A DNA stretch of 64,000 nucleotides, taken from positions 186,001 through 250,000 of the forward strand of contig JACSRW010000032.1 of assembly GCA_014879565.1 (NCBI GenBank), in the 5' to 3' direction. Numbering within the stretch: position 1 is the stretch's first letter; every line of letters starts with the position of its first letter. The position numbers and the translations under genes are program-made. Positions 9,314 to 18,100 of the stretch are shown here, in pieces. The notes beneath the pieces are model-generated. The model worked only from the letters and a program-made list of their open reading frames with translations, was not told where the DNA came from and ran no database searches. Origin of the DNA: Chitinophagaceae bacterium. Its GTDB lineage: Bacteria > Bacteroidota > Bacteroidia > Chitinophagales > Chitinophagaceae.

Positions 9314-9327
9314 GTGTAAGTGTTAAT
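9314..9327. promoter_or_regulatory. 14-base element shared with 15001-15014
   Basis: GTGTAAGTGTTAAT occurs here, between the divergent sigma-54 regulator and GNAT genes, and again exactly at 15001-15014 upstream of the PAS kinase gene. This copy also forms an inverted repeat, GTAAG and CTTAC at 9316-9320 and 9329-9333. An exact 14-mer pair can occur by chance in 64 kb, so only the shared intergenic position next to signalling genes makes it notable. Confidence 0.3.
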
Positions 9328-9385
9328 TCTTACTCCGGGTAAGGAATTGCTTTATATTTTTAGTAGAGATAAATAAAAGGATGAA

Positions 9386-9976
9386 ATGAACGCAACAGCA
9401 AAAATAAGACTGGCGGAACCCGGTGATGCCCGGGAGATGCTGGAGATCTATGCCCCCTTTATAGAAAACAGTTCTGTCACCTTTGAAACGGTTGTGCCTT
9501 CTGCCGGCGATTTCGGGGAACGTATCAGCCGTTACCTTGAAAAAGCGCCCTGGCTGGTGCTGGATGCCGGAAATGAACTGGCCGGGTATGCCTATGCTTT
9601 TCTTTACCGGGAACGTACCGCCTATCAGTGGTCAATGGAATGTTCGGTTTATATAAAGGATGGCTGGCAGCAAAAAGGAGTGGCCAGTGTACTTTATGAT
9701 ACATTATTTTCCATTTTGACGCGGCAGGGATTCCGGAATGTATATGCCGTAATCAATCTTCCCAATGAGCGGAGTGTGGCTTTTCATGAACGCATGGGTT
9801 TTGTCTGGTTCGCTACCTATGAGCAGGTGGGGTATAAACTCGGCCAATGGAAGAATGTGGGCTGGTGGCGTAAAATTCTTAATCCTTTCAGCGAAGCGCC
9901 AGATCCGCCTGTTATGTTTCGTGACCTGGATAAATCTTTTTTACCCGAATTGTTTCTGGAGAAAATTCGTTTATAG
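9386..9976 (+). CDS. GNAT acetyltransferase, phosphinothricin acetyltransferase-like
   Basis: The 196-residue protein is a GNAT-fold N-acetyltransferase. It starts IRLAEPGDAREMLEIYAPF and has SSVTFET, GYAYAFLYRERTAYQWS, the acetyl-CoA loop DGWQQKGVASVLYD (Q/R-x-x-G-x-A type) and NERSVAFHERMGF, in the order seen in the PAT/Bar/YncA (MnaT) branch. Those enzymes acetylate the amino group of phosphinothricin, methionine sulfoximine or related amino acids. The C-terminal 30 residues after KNVGWWRKI extend slightly beyond the usual domain. It is divergent from the signalling operon. Confidence 0.88.
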   Translation: MNATAKIRLAEPGDAREMLEIYAPFIENSSVTFETVVPSAGDFGERISRYLEKAPWLVLDAGNELAGYAYAFLYRERTAYQWSMECSVYIKDGWQQKGVASVLYDTLFSILTRQGFRNVYAVINLPNERSVAFHERMGFVWFATYEQVGYKLGQWKNVGWWRKILNPFSEAPDPPVMFRDLDKSFLPELFLEKIRL

Positions 9977-10012
9977 AAATAGCCCCGTTAATTAGCAGCG
10001 AACCCATTTCCC

Positions 10013-10043
10013 AAAAAAAAACTGCCCCTCTGAAGAGGGGCAG
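10013..10043 (-). terminator. Rho-independent terminator of the TonB receptor gene
   Basis: The arms CTGCCCCTC (10022-10030) and GAGGGGCAG (10035-10043) form a perfect 9-bp stem with a four-base loop. On the minus strand the stem is followed by a run of nine T (10013-10021). It lies 22 bases beyond the stop codon of the TonB-dependent receptor gene. Confidence 0.93.
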
Positions 10044-10065
10044 TCTCAGTTATAGCGGGCAATCA

Positions 10066-12822
10066 TCAGAAGTGAAAAGCAATTCGTGCAAAAAGCCGTC
10101 GTCCGTTGGAGCCCATTTGCACCGCATCCCAGGCACCGCCGGTTTCGGTGTTATAGGCCCAGTCCTTGGCCCCTTTAACAACCCCAAAATCAGGATGGGC
10201 ATTCAGGATATTATCCGCACCGGCAAAAAGGGTAAAATGTTTGAAAAGGGGGTAACTGAAATACAAATCCGTAACCAGTTTCCCGCTGTAATCAAATCGG
10301 TCGGAAACATCGCCGGTACCGTTATCAAGGGGCACCGTAGGCGAAATACCCAATCCGTCCTGTCCGTATCCCAGCAGGGTTATTTTTCCGAAATAGGTAA
10401 ACCGGGTGCCCAGGGTAAGTTTTTTCATGGCATATTCCAGGTTAAAACTGCCTTTCATACCCGGCGCAGAAGCCAGGATAAATTTTTGTTCCCGGTCGCT
10501 CAGGAAAGTTTGTTGCAGAAATACAGAACCGTCCAGTTTATCCGGCACATGAATTTTATTAATCTTCATGGTTTGCAGGTTACCCGCCAGCAAAGCCCTG
10601 AGCCGGTTATCGCCTATCTTCCGGTTATACTCAAGTACAATATCCACACCAGCATTGGTGGTATTCACTCCATTGGCAAAAAACTGCGCATAGCTGACAT
10701 TGAGCCCGGCCATCTGGGCCCGGAGCGCAGGATCCAGGTTGGGATCAGTGCCGTCAAACTGACCACTCAGTACCACGCGGTCCCTGATCGTAGTCAGATA
10801 TCCATCTACTGTAATATTCAGATTGGCAGAGGCCTTCCAGGTAAAACCGGCTCCGGCACTCAGGCTCTTTTCCTGGGTCAGATCCGGAATGCCGGCTGTT
10901 TTGGCCAGGCTGCTGTAATTAGGAGCGATTTTTACTTCCGCAATATTTCCGGCCTGTACGGTGGTGAATGTGGAGGAAAAATTCAGTTGCTGCAGGGAAG
11001 GTGCCCGGAATCCGGAACTTACAGAAGCGCGCAGGTTCAGATTCTTTGCCGCTTTAATCCGCGTGCCCCATTTATAATTGTGGGTGAATCCAAAATCACT
11101 GTATTGTTCCAGACGGGCCGCGAGGTTCATCAGCCAGGAAGGTAAAATGTCAAATTCCGCATCGGCATAGGCCCCGAATACATTACGGGAGGCATTCACC
11201 ACATCGGCCGGCTGGTACCCGGGAAAACCCTGGGAGCCACTTGCTTTATCTCCGGCCGGATTATAATTCTTATAGGAAGCTTCTTCCCCGGCAAAAATTT
11301 CGTATTCTTCAAACCGGTATTCCAGACCTAGACCCAGGTTAAAATTCTTACTGAATCCCCGGCTGAAGTTCAGGTTGCTGGTATTTTGAAGATAAGAGAA
11401 CCCGCCATCGTCAAATCGTTGCTGGTTGGGGCCCAGGGAAGCATTAAATGTGTTGTCACCAAAAAATTCAAATTTATTTTTTCCGGTAGTATTGCTCAGA
11501 TCCCAGCTCCAGTTATTGAATACAACCCCTTTCAGTCCGCCGGTAATCGCATAATCTTTGATCCGGGTCTGGATATGCGGGCTGTAATAGATTTCCCCGT
11601 CGCTGCCGGTTTTCATTATTGAAGGAACCATAATCAGGTTACCGTTCTGATCAGTCGGGAAACGGTCGGGACGGGCCGACCAGTTCCGGGTGAAGGCAAA
11701 GGCATCTGAGTTTTTGGTGCTGGTTCCTCCAAATGCGTAAAAAGAGAACCGGGAAGAGGCCGGTAATTCCAGGTTGACAAAACTGCTGAAAGCGTCCATG
11801 CTGGCATCTCCGTGTCCTCTCCGGTAAATATTCAGATACATGGCATCTTCGTCTGTCTGATAATTATCCGTCTTCAGGGCCTGGCGGAAAGTTTTGGTGG
11901 TTTTGGTTCCATCAAAACTGAGGTTAATAAATCCGCCTTTGTTGCCGAGTGGCAAACCAAAATTGATATTCGCCGCTACGGCTTTCCCGTCCAGTTTGCC
12001 GCCGTGTTCATAATCTTTGTGCAGATCCGGCTCAAAAGCGGTATTGAATTTCGGATCATAATAGGCCGAAGAGCCAACAGAACCCGTTACGTTTTTTATA
12101 TTCTTTTTTGTAATGATATTGATTACCCCCGCAATGGCATCTGAACCATATTGGGCAGAAGCTCCGTCACGAAGTATTTCCACCCGGTCAATGGCGATTG
12201 AGGGTATTGTATTCAGGTCAGTACCTGAACTGCCCCTGCCACGGGTGCCAAACATGGCAATAAAAGCCGTCTGGTGCCGGCGTTTACCGTTCACCAGCAT
12301 CAGGGTCTGGTCAGATCCCAGGCCCCGCAGTGTGGCGAGGTCAATATGATCGGCCCCGTCACTGCCGCTTTGTTTATTATAGTTAAAAGAAGGGGCCGTG
12401 TAATTGAGAATAGAGGTCAGGTCCATCCGGGCAGTAGGACCGGTTGCCTGCCCTACGTTAATGATATCAACGGGGGCGGTTGTTTCCGTTTTAATACGGC
12501 CGGCCCGTCGTGAACCAACAAGGACTACCTGGTCCAGTTCTTCCACCGATTGCTGCAATTTAATCTGAAGATTGCCGGTTGATTTTACGGTTTGTGAAAT
12601 GTAACCTACCGATGTGATGATCAGCTCATCTTCTGCTGAAAGGCTGAGACTGAAACTGCCATCGGCGCCGCTGAGCGCCATTTTACCTGATTTTTTGGCG
12701 GTAACCGAAACGCCGGAAACCGGGAGTCCGTTACTGTCAGTGATTTTTCCGGTGATGGTTTGCTGTGACCGGGAGAGCAGGAAACTCATACAGCAAAGGA
12801 TAAGCAGTAGTGCTTTTCGCAT
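10066..12822 (-). CDS. TonB-dependent receptor with carboxypeptidase-like N-terminal domain
   Basis: The 918-residue protein starts with a signal peptide (MRKALLLILCCMSFLLSRSQ), then a carboxypeptidase D regulatory-like domain (about 22-95, TITGKITDSNGLPVSGVSV), a plug (about 115-235, with RVEILRDGASAQYGSDAIAG) and a 22-strand barrel ending in FARIAFHF with a terminal aromatic residue. It should import a substrate across the outer membrane using TonB energy. No SusD-like gene adjoins, so it is not a typical SusCD glycan importer; siderophore, cofactor or peptide uptake is possible. It has its own terminator. A near-consensus TATATTTA lies on the minus strand about 50 bases upstream of the ATG. 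Confidence 0.95.
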   Translation of the reverse strand: MRKALLLILCCMSFLLSRSQQTITGKITDSNGLPVSGVSVTAKKSGKMALSGADGSFSLSLSAEDELIITSVGYISQTVKSTGNLQIKLQQSVEELDQVVLVGSRRAGRIKTETTAPVDIINVGQATGPTARMDLTSILNYTAPSFNYNKQSGSDGADHIDLATLRGLGSDQTLMLVNGKRRHQTAFIAMFGTRGRGSSGTDLNTIPSIAIDRVEILRDGASAQYGSDAIAGVINIITKKNIKNVTGSVGSSAYYDPKFNTAFEPDLHKDYEHGGKLDGKAVAANINFGLPLGNKGGFINLSFDGTKTTKTFRQALKTDNYQTDEDAMYLNIYRRGHGDASMDAFSSFVNLELPASSRFSFYAFGGTSTKNSDAFAFTRNWSARPDRFPTDQNGNLIMVPSIMKTGSDGEIYYSPHIQTRIKDYAITGGLKGVVFNNWSWDLSNTTGKNKFEFFGDNTFNASLGPNQQRFDDGGFSYLQNTSNLNFSRGFSKNFNLGLGLEYRFEEYEIFAGEEASYKNYNPAGDKASGSQGFPGYQPADVVNASRNVFGAYADAEFDILPSWLMNLAARLEQYSDFGFTHNYKWGTRIKAAKNLNLRASVSSGFRAPSLQQLNFSSTFTTVQAGNIAEVKIAPNYSSLAKTAGIPDLTQEKSLSAGAGFTWKASANLNITVDGYLTTIRDRVVLSGQFDGTDPNLDPALRAQMAGLNVSYAQFFANGVNTTNAGVDIVLEYNRKIGDNRLRALLAGNLQTMKINKIHVPDKLDGSVFLQQTFLSDREQKFILASAPGMKGSFNLEYAMKKLTLGTRFTYFGKITLLGYGQDGLGISPTVPLDNGTGDVSDRFDYSGKLVTDLYFSYPLFKHFTLFAGADNILNAHPDFGVVKGAKDWAYNTETGGAWDAVQMGSNGRRLFARIAFHF

Positions 12823-12920
12823 GGTTAGTTGGTTTTGGCCTGTCGTCAGCAGGCAGTTAAATTAATAACTTAAATATAACAGAAATTCAGATATATAAAA
12901 ATTGATTCAAGTTTACGGAC

Positions 12921-12946
12921 AAAAAAAATCCGGGCTAACCCGGATT
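12921..12946 (-). terminator. Rho-independent terminator of the aminotransferase gene
   Basis: AATCCGGG (12927-12934) and CCCGGATT (12939-12946) form an 8-bp stem with a four-base loop. On the minus strand it is followed by a T run (12921-12928 on the plus strand is all A). It lies 24 bases downstream of the stop codon of the aminotransferase gene. Confidence 0.9.
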
Positions 12947-12969
12947 CAGCGTATAAAAAAATCGAAAAA

Positions 12970-14166
12970 TCAGTCTTTCCTGCCAGGATACTCCTGCAGG
13001 GCTTTTTCCAGGCAATCCATCGCGGCATTCAGGGCATCGAGGTTCAGCACATAGGCAAGCCTGACTTCATTCAGTCCGAGCCCCGGGCTGCCATAAAATC
13101 CGGTGGCGGGAGCCAGCATTACCGTTTGGTTATTCCAGGAGAACTCTTCCAGAAGCCATTGACAGAATTTATCACTGTCGTCAATCGGCAGCCTGGCCAT
13201 GGCATAAAAAGCTCCTCCGGGGTTAGGGCAGAATACACCCGGCATGGCATTCAGCCGGGATACCAGTAAGTCCCTGCGGCGCATGTATTCCGCTTTCGGG
13301 GCTTCAAAATAGGAAGCCGGGAGATCCACCGCCGCTTCTCCCATGATCTGGGCCAGTCCCGGTGGACTCAGTCTTGCCTGGGCAAATTTCATAGCAGCAT
13401 CATATACTGCCTTGTTTTTGGTAACAAAGGCACCCAGCCGGGCCCCGCAGGCGCTGTACCTTTTGGAGATTGTGTCCATCAGCACCACGTGGTTTTCCAT
13501 ACCGTCAAGATGCATGGCGCTGATATATTCCCCGTCATAACAGAATTCGCGGTAGGCTTCATCACTGAAGAGGTAGAGATTGTGCTGCAGGCAAATTTCC
13601 TTCAGGGCCTCCATTTCACTGCGGCTGTACAGGTATCCGGTTGGATTATTCGGGCTGCAGATAATTATCGCTTTTGTTTTCTCTGTAATTACTTTTTCAA
13701 AGTCATGAATCGGCGGAAGGGCAAATCCTGTTTCAATCCGGGAAGGGATGGGTACCACGTTCACACCGGCAGCGCAGGCAAACCCGTTGTAATTGGCATA
13801 AAAAGGTTCCGGGATAATAACTTCATCTCCGGGATTCAGACAGGTGAAAAACCCAAAAAGGATGGCTTCACTGCCACCGGTGGTGATCAGTATCTGGTCA
13901 TGGCTGACTTCAATGCCAACTCTTTTATAGTATTCAACCAGTTTCCGGCGATAACTTTCATTCCCTGCACTATGGCTGTATTCCAGAACTTTAATATCCG
14001 CATGGCGCACAGCATCCAGAATCGGCTGCGGTGTTTCAATATCCGGCTGTCCGATATTGAGGTGATAAACCCTGATACCTTTTCTTTTAGCGGCTTCTGC
14101 GTATGGTACCAGTTTGCGGATTGGGGAGGGGGGCATTTGCTGCCCGCGTTGGGATATGTTCAGCAT
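12970..14166 (-). CDS. Class I/II pyridoxal-phosphate aminotransferase (aspartate aminotransferase-like)
   Basis: The 398-residue protein has all landmarks of fold-type I aminotransferases: LNIGQPDIETP near the N-terminus, ITTGGSEAILFGFF, CSPNNPTGYLYS, SDEAYREFCYD, and the PLP lysine in TISKRYSACGARLG. It transfers amino groups between amino acids and 2-oxoacids; the exact pair cannot be read from sequence. The frame is open upstream to 14235, but the ATG at 14166 (MLNISQRGQQMPPS) is the sensible start because the extra residues (MPARKNPKG...) overlap the divergent Crp-like gene region. A terminator follows. Confidence 0.92.
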   Translation of the reverse strand: MLNISQRGQQMPPSPIRKLVPYAEAAKRKGIRVYHLNIGQPDIETPQPILDAVRHADIKVLEYSHSAGNESYRRKLVEYYKRVGIEVSHDQILITTGGSEAILFGFFTCLNPGDEVIIPEPFYANYNGFACAAGVNVVPIPSRIETGFALPPIHDFEKVITEKTKAIIICSPNNPTGYLYSRSEMEALKEICLQHNLYLFSDEAYREFCYDGEYISAMHLDGMENHVVLMDTISKRYSACGARLGAFVTKNKAVYDAAMKFAQARLSPPGLAQIMGEAAVDLPASYFEAPKAEYMRRRDLLVSRLNAMPGVFCPNPGGAFYAMARLPIDDSDKFCQWLLEEFSWNNQTVMLAPATGFYGSPGLGLNEVRLAYVLNLDALNAAMDCLEKALQEYPGRKD

Positions 14167-14247
14167 ACTACAAAGGTAGGGGATGAGAAGTAATCCGCTA
14201 ACGGTCGTTCCTTTCGGATTCTTTCTGGCCGGCAAGATCAGGATTTG

Positions 14248-14255
14248 TATTTTTG
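14248..14255 (+). promoter_or_regulatory. Bacteroidota-type -7 box, TATTTTTG
   Basis: TATTTTTG matches the TAnnTTTG box of the Bacteroidota housekeeping sigma factor and lies 15 bases before the ATG of the Crp-like gene at 14270. No clear TTTG lies at the -33 position. It supports 14270 as the start, because the longer frame from 14183 would begin upstream of this promoter. Confidence 0.5.
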
Positions 14256-14269
14256 AGAAAGTTTCCGAT

Positions 14270-14908
14270 ATGACTGTTCCCGGCCGCTCTCCCTCCTCCC
14301 TGTTGCCTGTACCGGCGAAAGCGGTGTCAGTTCTGATTGCATCCCTGGAGAAATATCACCCCTTAACACCGGCCGTAAAAGACTTTATCAAAACGCACTT
14401 ACATATGCGGAAGCTGCCACGCAAAACGTTTATTCTGAAAAGTGGCCAGGCTTGTAAGGAACTCTGTTTTATTTACAAAGGAATTGTCAGGGGGTATATG
14501 CTTGAAGAGGAGAGAGAAATCACCACCTGGATCAACACGGAAGGAGAGCTGGTAAGTTCTATTGCAGCCCTGGCTGCACAAAGCCCCTCACCGGAAAATA
14601 TTGAAACACTCAGCTATGCTGAGATCCTGGTGCTGGATCTGGAGAAACTGAACCAGGCGTATGAAGTTTTTCCGGAAACAAATATCCTTGCCCGAAAACT
14701 TTTGCAGCAATATTATGCAGATGCTGAAAACCGGGCTTTTATTGCCCGGCTTACCAAAGCTGAAATTAAATACCGTTACTTCCTGAACAGGCATCCGTCT
14801 CTGTCGCACCGTGTACCGCTCAAATATGTGGCATCTTTCCTGGGAATGACCCTTGAAACCCTTAGCCGGACACGAAAAAAAAAGAGCAACACTGGTAAAT
14901 TTTCCTGA
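14270..14908 (+). CDS. Crp/Fnr-family transcriptional regulator
   Basis: The 212-residue protein has a cyclic-nucleotide-binding-like beta-roll (about 40-145, with KTFILKSGQACKELCFIYKG) and a C-terminal winged helix ending VPLKYVASFLGMTLETLSR. This is the usual form of the abundant short Crp/Fnr-like regulators of Bacteroidota, which mostly lack the residues that bind cAMP in E. coli Crp. The start at 14270 (MTVPGRSPSSLL) is preferred over 14183 because a -7 box lies between them. The protein ends with a very basic tail (RKKKSNTGKFS). Target genes are unknown; the adjacent divergent aminotransferase and downstream PAS kinase are candidates only by position. Confidence 0.88.
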   Translation: MTVPGRSPSSLLPVPAKAVSVLIASLEKYHPLTPAVKDFIKTHLHMRKLPRKTFILKSGQACKELCFIYKGIVRGYMLEEEREITTWINTEGELVSSIAALAAQSPSPENIETLSYAEILVLDLEKLNQAYEVFPETNILARKLLQQYYADAENRAFIARLTKAEIKYRYFLNRHPSLSHRVPLKYVASFLGMTLETLSRTRKKKSNTGKFS

Positions 14909-15000
14909 ACAGTGAGGCACCGGTAGAAAAATGTTTACGTGCAAATACGTGCACCTGCGTGTTTTATGTCATATTTTTTTCAAGTGATTTTCCATTGATT

Positions 15001-15014
15001 GTGTAAGTGTTAAT
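15001..15014. promoter_or_regulatory. 14-base element shared with 9314-9327
   Basis: This is the second exact copy of GTGTAAGTGTTAAT. It lies 117 bases upstream of the nine-PAS kinase gene in a 222-base gap that otherwise shows no array or hairpin. It may be a common operator, or chance. Confidence 0.3.
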
Positions 15015-15130
15015 ACATAGGCGCTAAATATTGCTGCGGGGAATCAGCGGATTATAAAAAAAGAGGCGGAAATTTATAGCGGCGTACGGAATAAAAGCCG
15101 GAAAAATCCGGTCCGGTCCCGGTTAAGGCA

Positions 15131-18100
15131 ATGATAACTATGAAAACGGTTACAAATTCCCGACTTATTTTTTTGCTTTTGTGTTTTCAGGCTATAGGTG
15201 TTTTGATTTTAAGTCTGGGCACCCGTTCCGGTATCGATCTTTCCGGACAAACAACCCGCTTTTTATACGGAATACTTGTTTTGTTCACCTTAGCCGTCAT
15301 ACGCTTGTTTTTTCTTTATCAAAAGGCGGATGTAAGAAAACGTGCCGGCGAAAAAAAATTTGAGACGCTGCTGGAGGCGGCGCCTGATGCGACCATTATT
15401 ACAAACACACAGGGAGTCATTACGATGGCTAACCGGCAGGCTGAAAAAATGTTTGGCTATACCAAACAGGAACTGACCGGTATGGAAGTGGAATGGCTGA
15501 TGCCGGGAGAATACCGGGACCAGCATACGCATTTACGGTCCGGGTATGCGCAAAAACCGGTTTCCCGCCCAATGGGCCATGGCAACATGGAACTTACAGC
15601 CATGCGCAAAGACGGCCGTCATGTTCCGGTTGAAATAAGCCTTTCTCCCATTGAAACCGGTGATGGCCATTTTGTAATGGCATCTGTAAGGGATATTTCC
15701 GGCAGAAAAGAGGCGAACGAAAGAACAGAACAACTCCTTACTATGGTGAATGAAGCCCGGGAGGCCATATTTGTCACCGACCGGAATATGGTAATCCAGA
15801 CCTGGAACAAAGGAGCAGAAAAATTATACGGATTCGACAGGCAGGAGGCCATAGGGAAAAACGCCCTTGCCATGTTACGGTCAGAAATAACGGAAACGGA
15901 ATACGCGGGTATGATTGAAGAAATTACCCGTAAGGATCACTGGGTGGCCGAGTTGAAAATGAGCCGTAAAAACGGGGAGGCAGTTTTTGTACACTCCTCG
16001 TTCAGTGTTATCCGGGATGCTGCAGGAGAAATGAAAGGATTTATTTCAGTCAGTTATGATATATCAAAAGAAAGGGATATCCAGGATAAACTCAATTACC
16101 TCGCCAGCGTTTCAGAGAATATAACAGAAGCGGTATTTTCTACCACTATACAGGACCGGTGTATTATAAGCTGGAATCAGGGCGCTGAAAAACTGTTCGG
16201 ATTAAAAAAGGAAGAGGTTATCGGGTTTACTGCGGATGAACTGGGGATCGTGAAACTGATGCCGGCAGAAGTGTCGGAAGTGAAGTCAGCCCTAATGTCG
16301 GAAGGGAGCTGGCAAAGCGAAAAGGAAATGTTCCGGAAAGACGGTACAGCATTCAGCGCCTGGGTAAAAGCCAGTGCTCTGCCGCATATTAATGGACAGC
16401 TGAAGTCATTTATATTTTTTGTCCAGGATATTACGGTAAAGAAACAACTGGAAGAAAGATTAAAGAGAGACAAAGAGGTGCTGGAAAAGGAAGTAAGATT
16501 ACGGACTTCAGAAATCAGGGCCAGTGAAGAAAGATATCGCCAGACACTTGATAATATGCTGGAAGGTGTGCAGATCATCGGGTTTGACGGAACGTATAAA
16601 TATATCAACAGGGCGGCGGCTTCCCAGGCGCATACCACCCCGGAAGAACTGGCAGGTTGCCGGATGACCGAAAAATTTCCAGGGATTGAGCACACAGAGG
16701 TTTACGGGCTGATCCTGAAATGTATGGAAGACCGGCAGCCGGTTCAGATGGAAAATGAGTTTCTGCTGCCTGACGGGGATAGAATCTGGGTGGAACTCAG
16801 TATTCAGCCTGTGCCGGAAGGTGTTTTTATCCTGAGTGTGGATATTTCCGAACGCAGAAAAGCAGAAGAAAGGGTGGGGGCAGAACAACAGAAGCTGGAT
16901 GCGATAGCGGCTTCTTCACCGGGTCTTATCTATTCTTTTCATTTGTCGCCTGAGGGGGCCTTTAGTTTTCTCTATGCCAGCCGGGCCCTGGAAGAGATAT
17001 TTGGCTATGGGGTTGAATATATGGATAAAGATGTCAGCGTAATTATGAATGCCACTGTAACAGAAGACAGGCAGGCATTTATGGACAGTATACTGGAATC
17101 TGCCAGATCCCTGAGCCCCTGGAACATGGAATTTCGTTACCATCATCCCGTTAAAGGCCTGATCTGGCTGGAGGGGAATTCCGTTCCGTCCCGGGCTGCT
17201 GATGGCGGGGTTACCTGGCATGGAGTCGTTATGGATGTTACGGGACGAAAACAGGCTGAAGCAGCCATCCGGGAGAGCGAAGAAAAATACCGTTCCGTGG
17301 TGGACAATGCCTTTGACGGGGTCCTGTTTTTTACACCGGATGGTACAATTACCGACTGCAATGCCAGCGCCTGTATGGTAATGGGTTATGAACGGGATGA
17401 GTTTATCGGTATGAATGTGACTGCACTTTATGATCCCGAAGACCTGCGGATCAGACCCCTTCAGATAGACGCAGTGGTGAAAGGAGAAATAATTTTTGAT
17501 CACCGCAGTCTGCACCGGAAAGACGGGTCAATCCTGGAAATTGAACTGGTTACCCGGGCCCTGCCCGACGGGAGACTGATTGCTATGGGACGAGACATTA
17601 CAGCCCAGAATATGGCGCTTTCCCAGCAAAATCTGCTTTCCTCCATTGTCAATTATTCCAATGACGCCATTGTCAGTACAGATTTTGAAGGCCGTATCAT
17701 CTCCTGGAATAAGGGGGCTGAAAAAATCTTTGGGTATACCGAAAAGCAGGTGAAGGGTACTGATTTCAGCCGGCGGTTTATGATGCGTGACCCTCATACG
17801 GGAACTTTAATGCTGGATAGCCTTAAAGAAGGGCATAGACTGGAAAACAGGGAAGCTTTCTGTTTATTAGATGAAGGAAGAGAAATCATCCTATCGGTTA
17901 CAGCCTCCCCCCTTATTGTCAACGGCGAATTGCGGGGGAGTTCCCTGATTATCCGGGATATTACCCGGCAAAAGGAAGATGAGAACCAGATCCGGCTGTC
18001 AAATCTCCGCTATGAGACGGTAGCCAAAGCAACCAGTGATGCGATCTGGGATTTTGATTATTCAACGTATAAAACTTTTATTGCAGGCACCGGTTACCAT

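Noticed and set aside
10072-11145. 357-codon plus-strand frame opposite the TonB receptor
   Set aside because: It lies wholly within a well-supported gene on the other strand and has no domain or plausible composition; it is a shadow frame.
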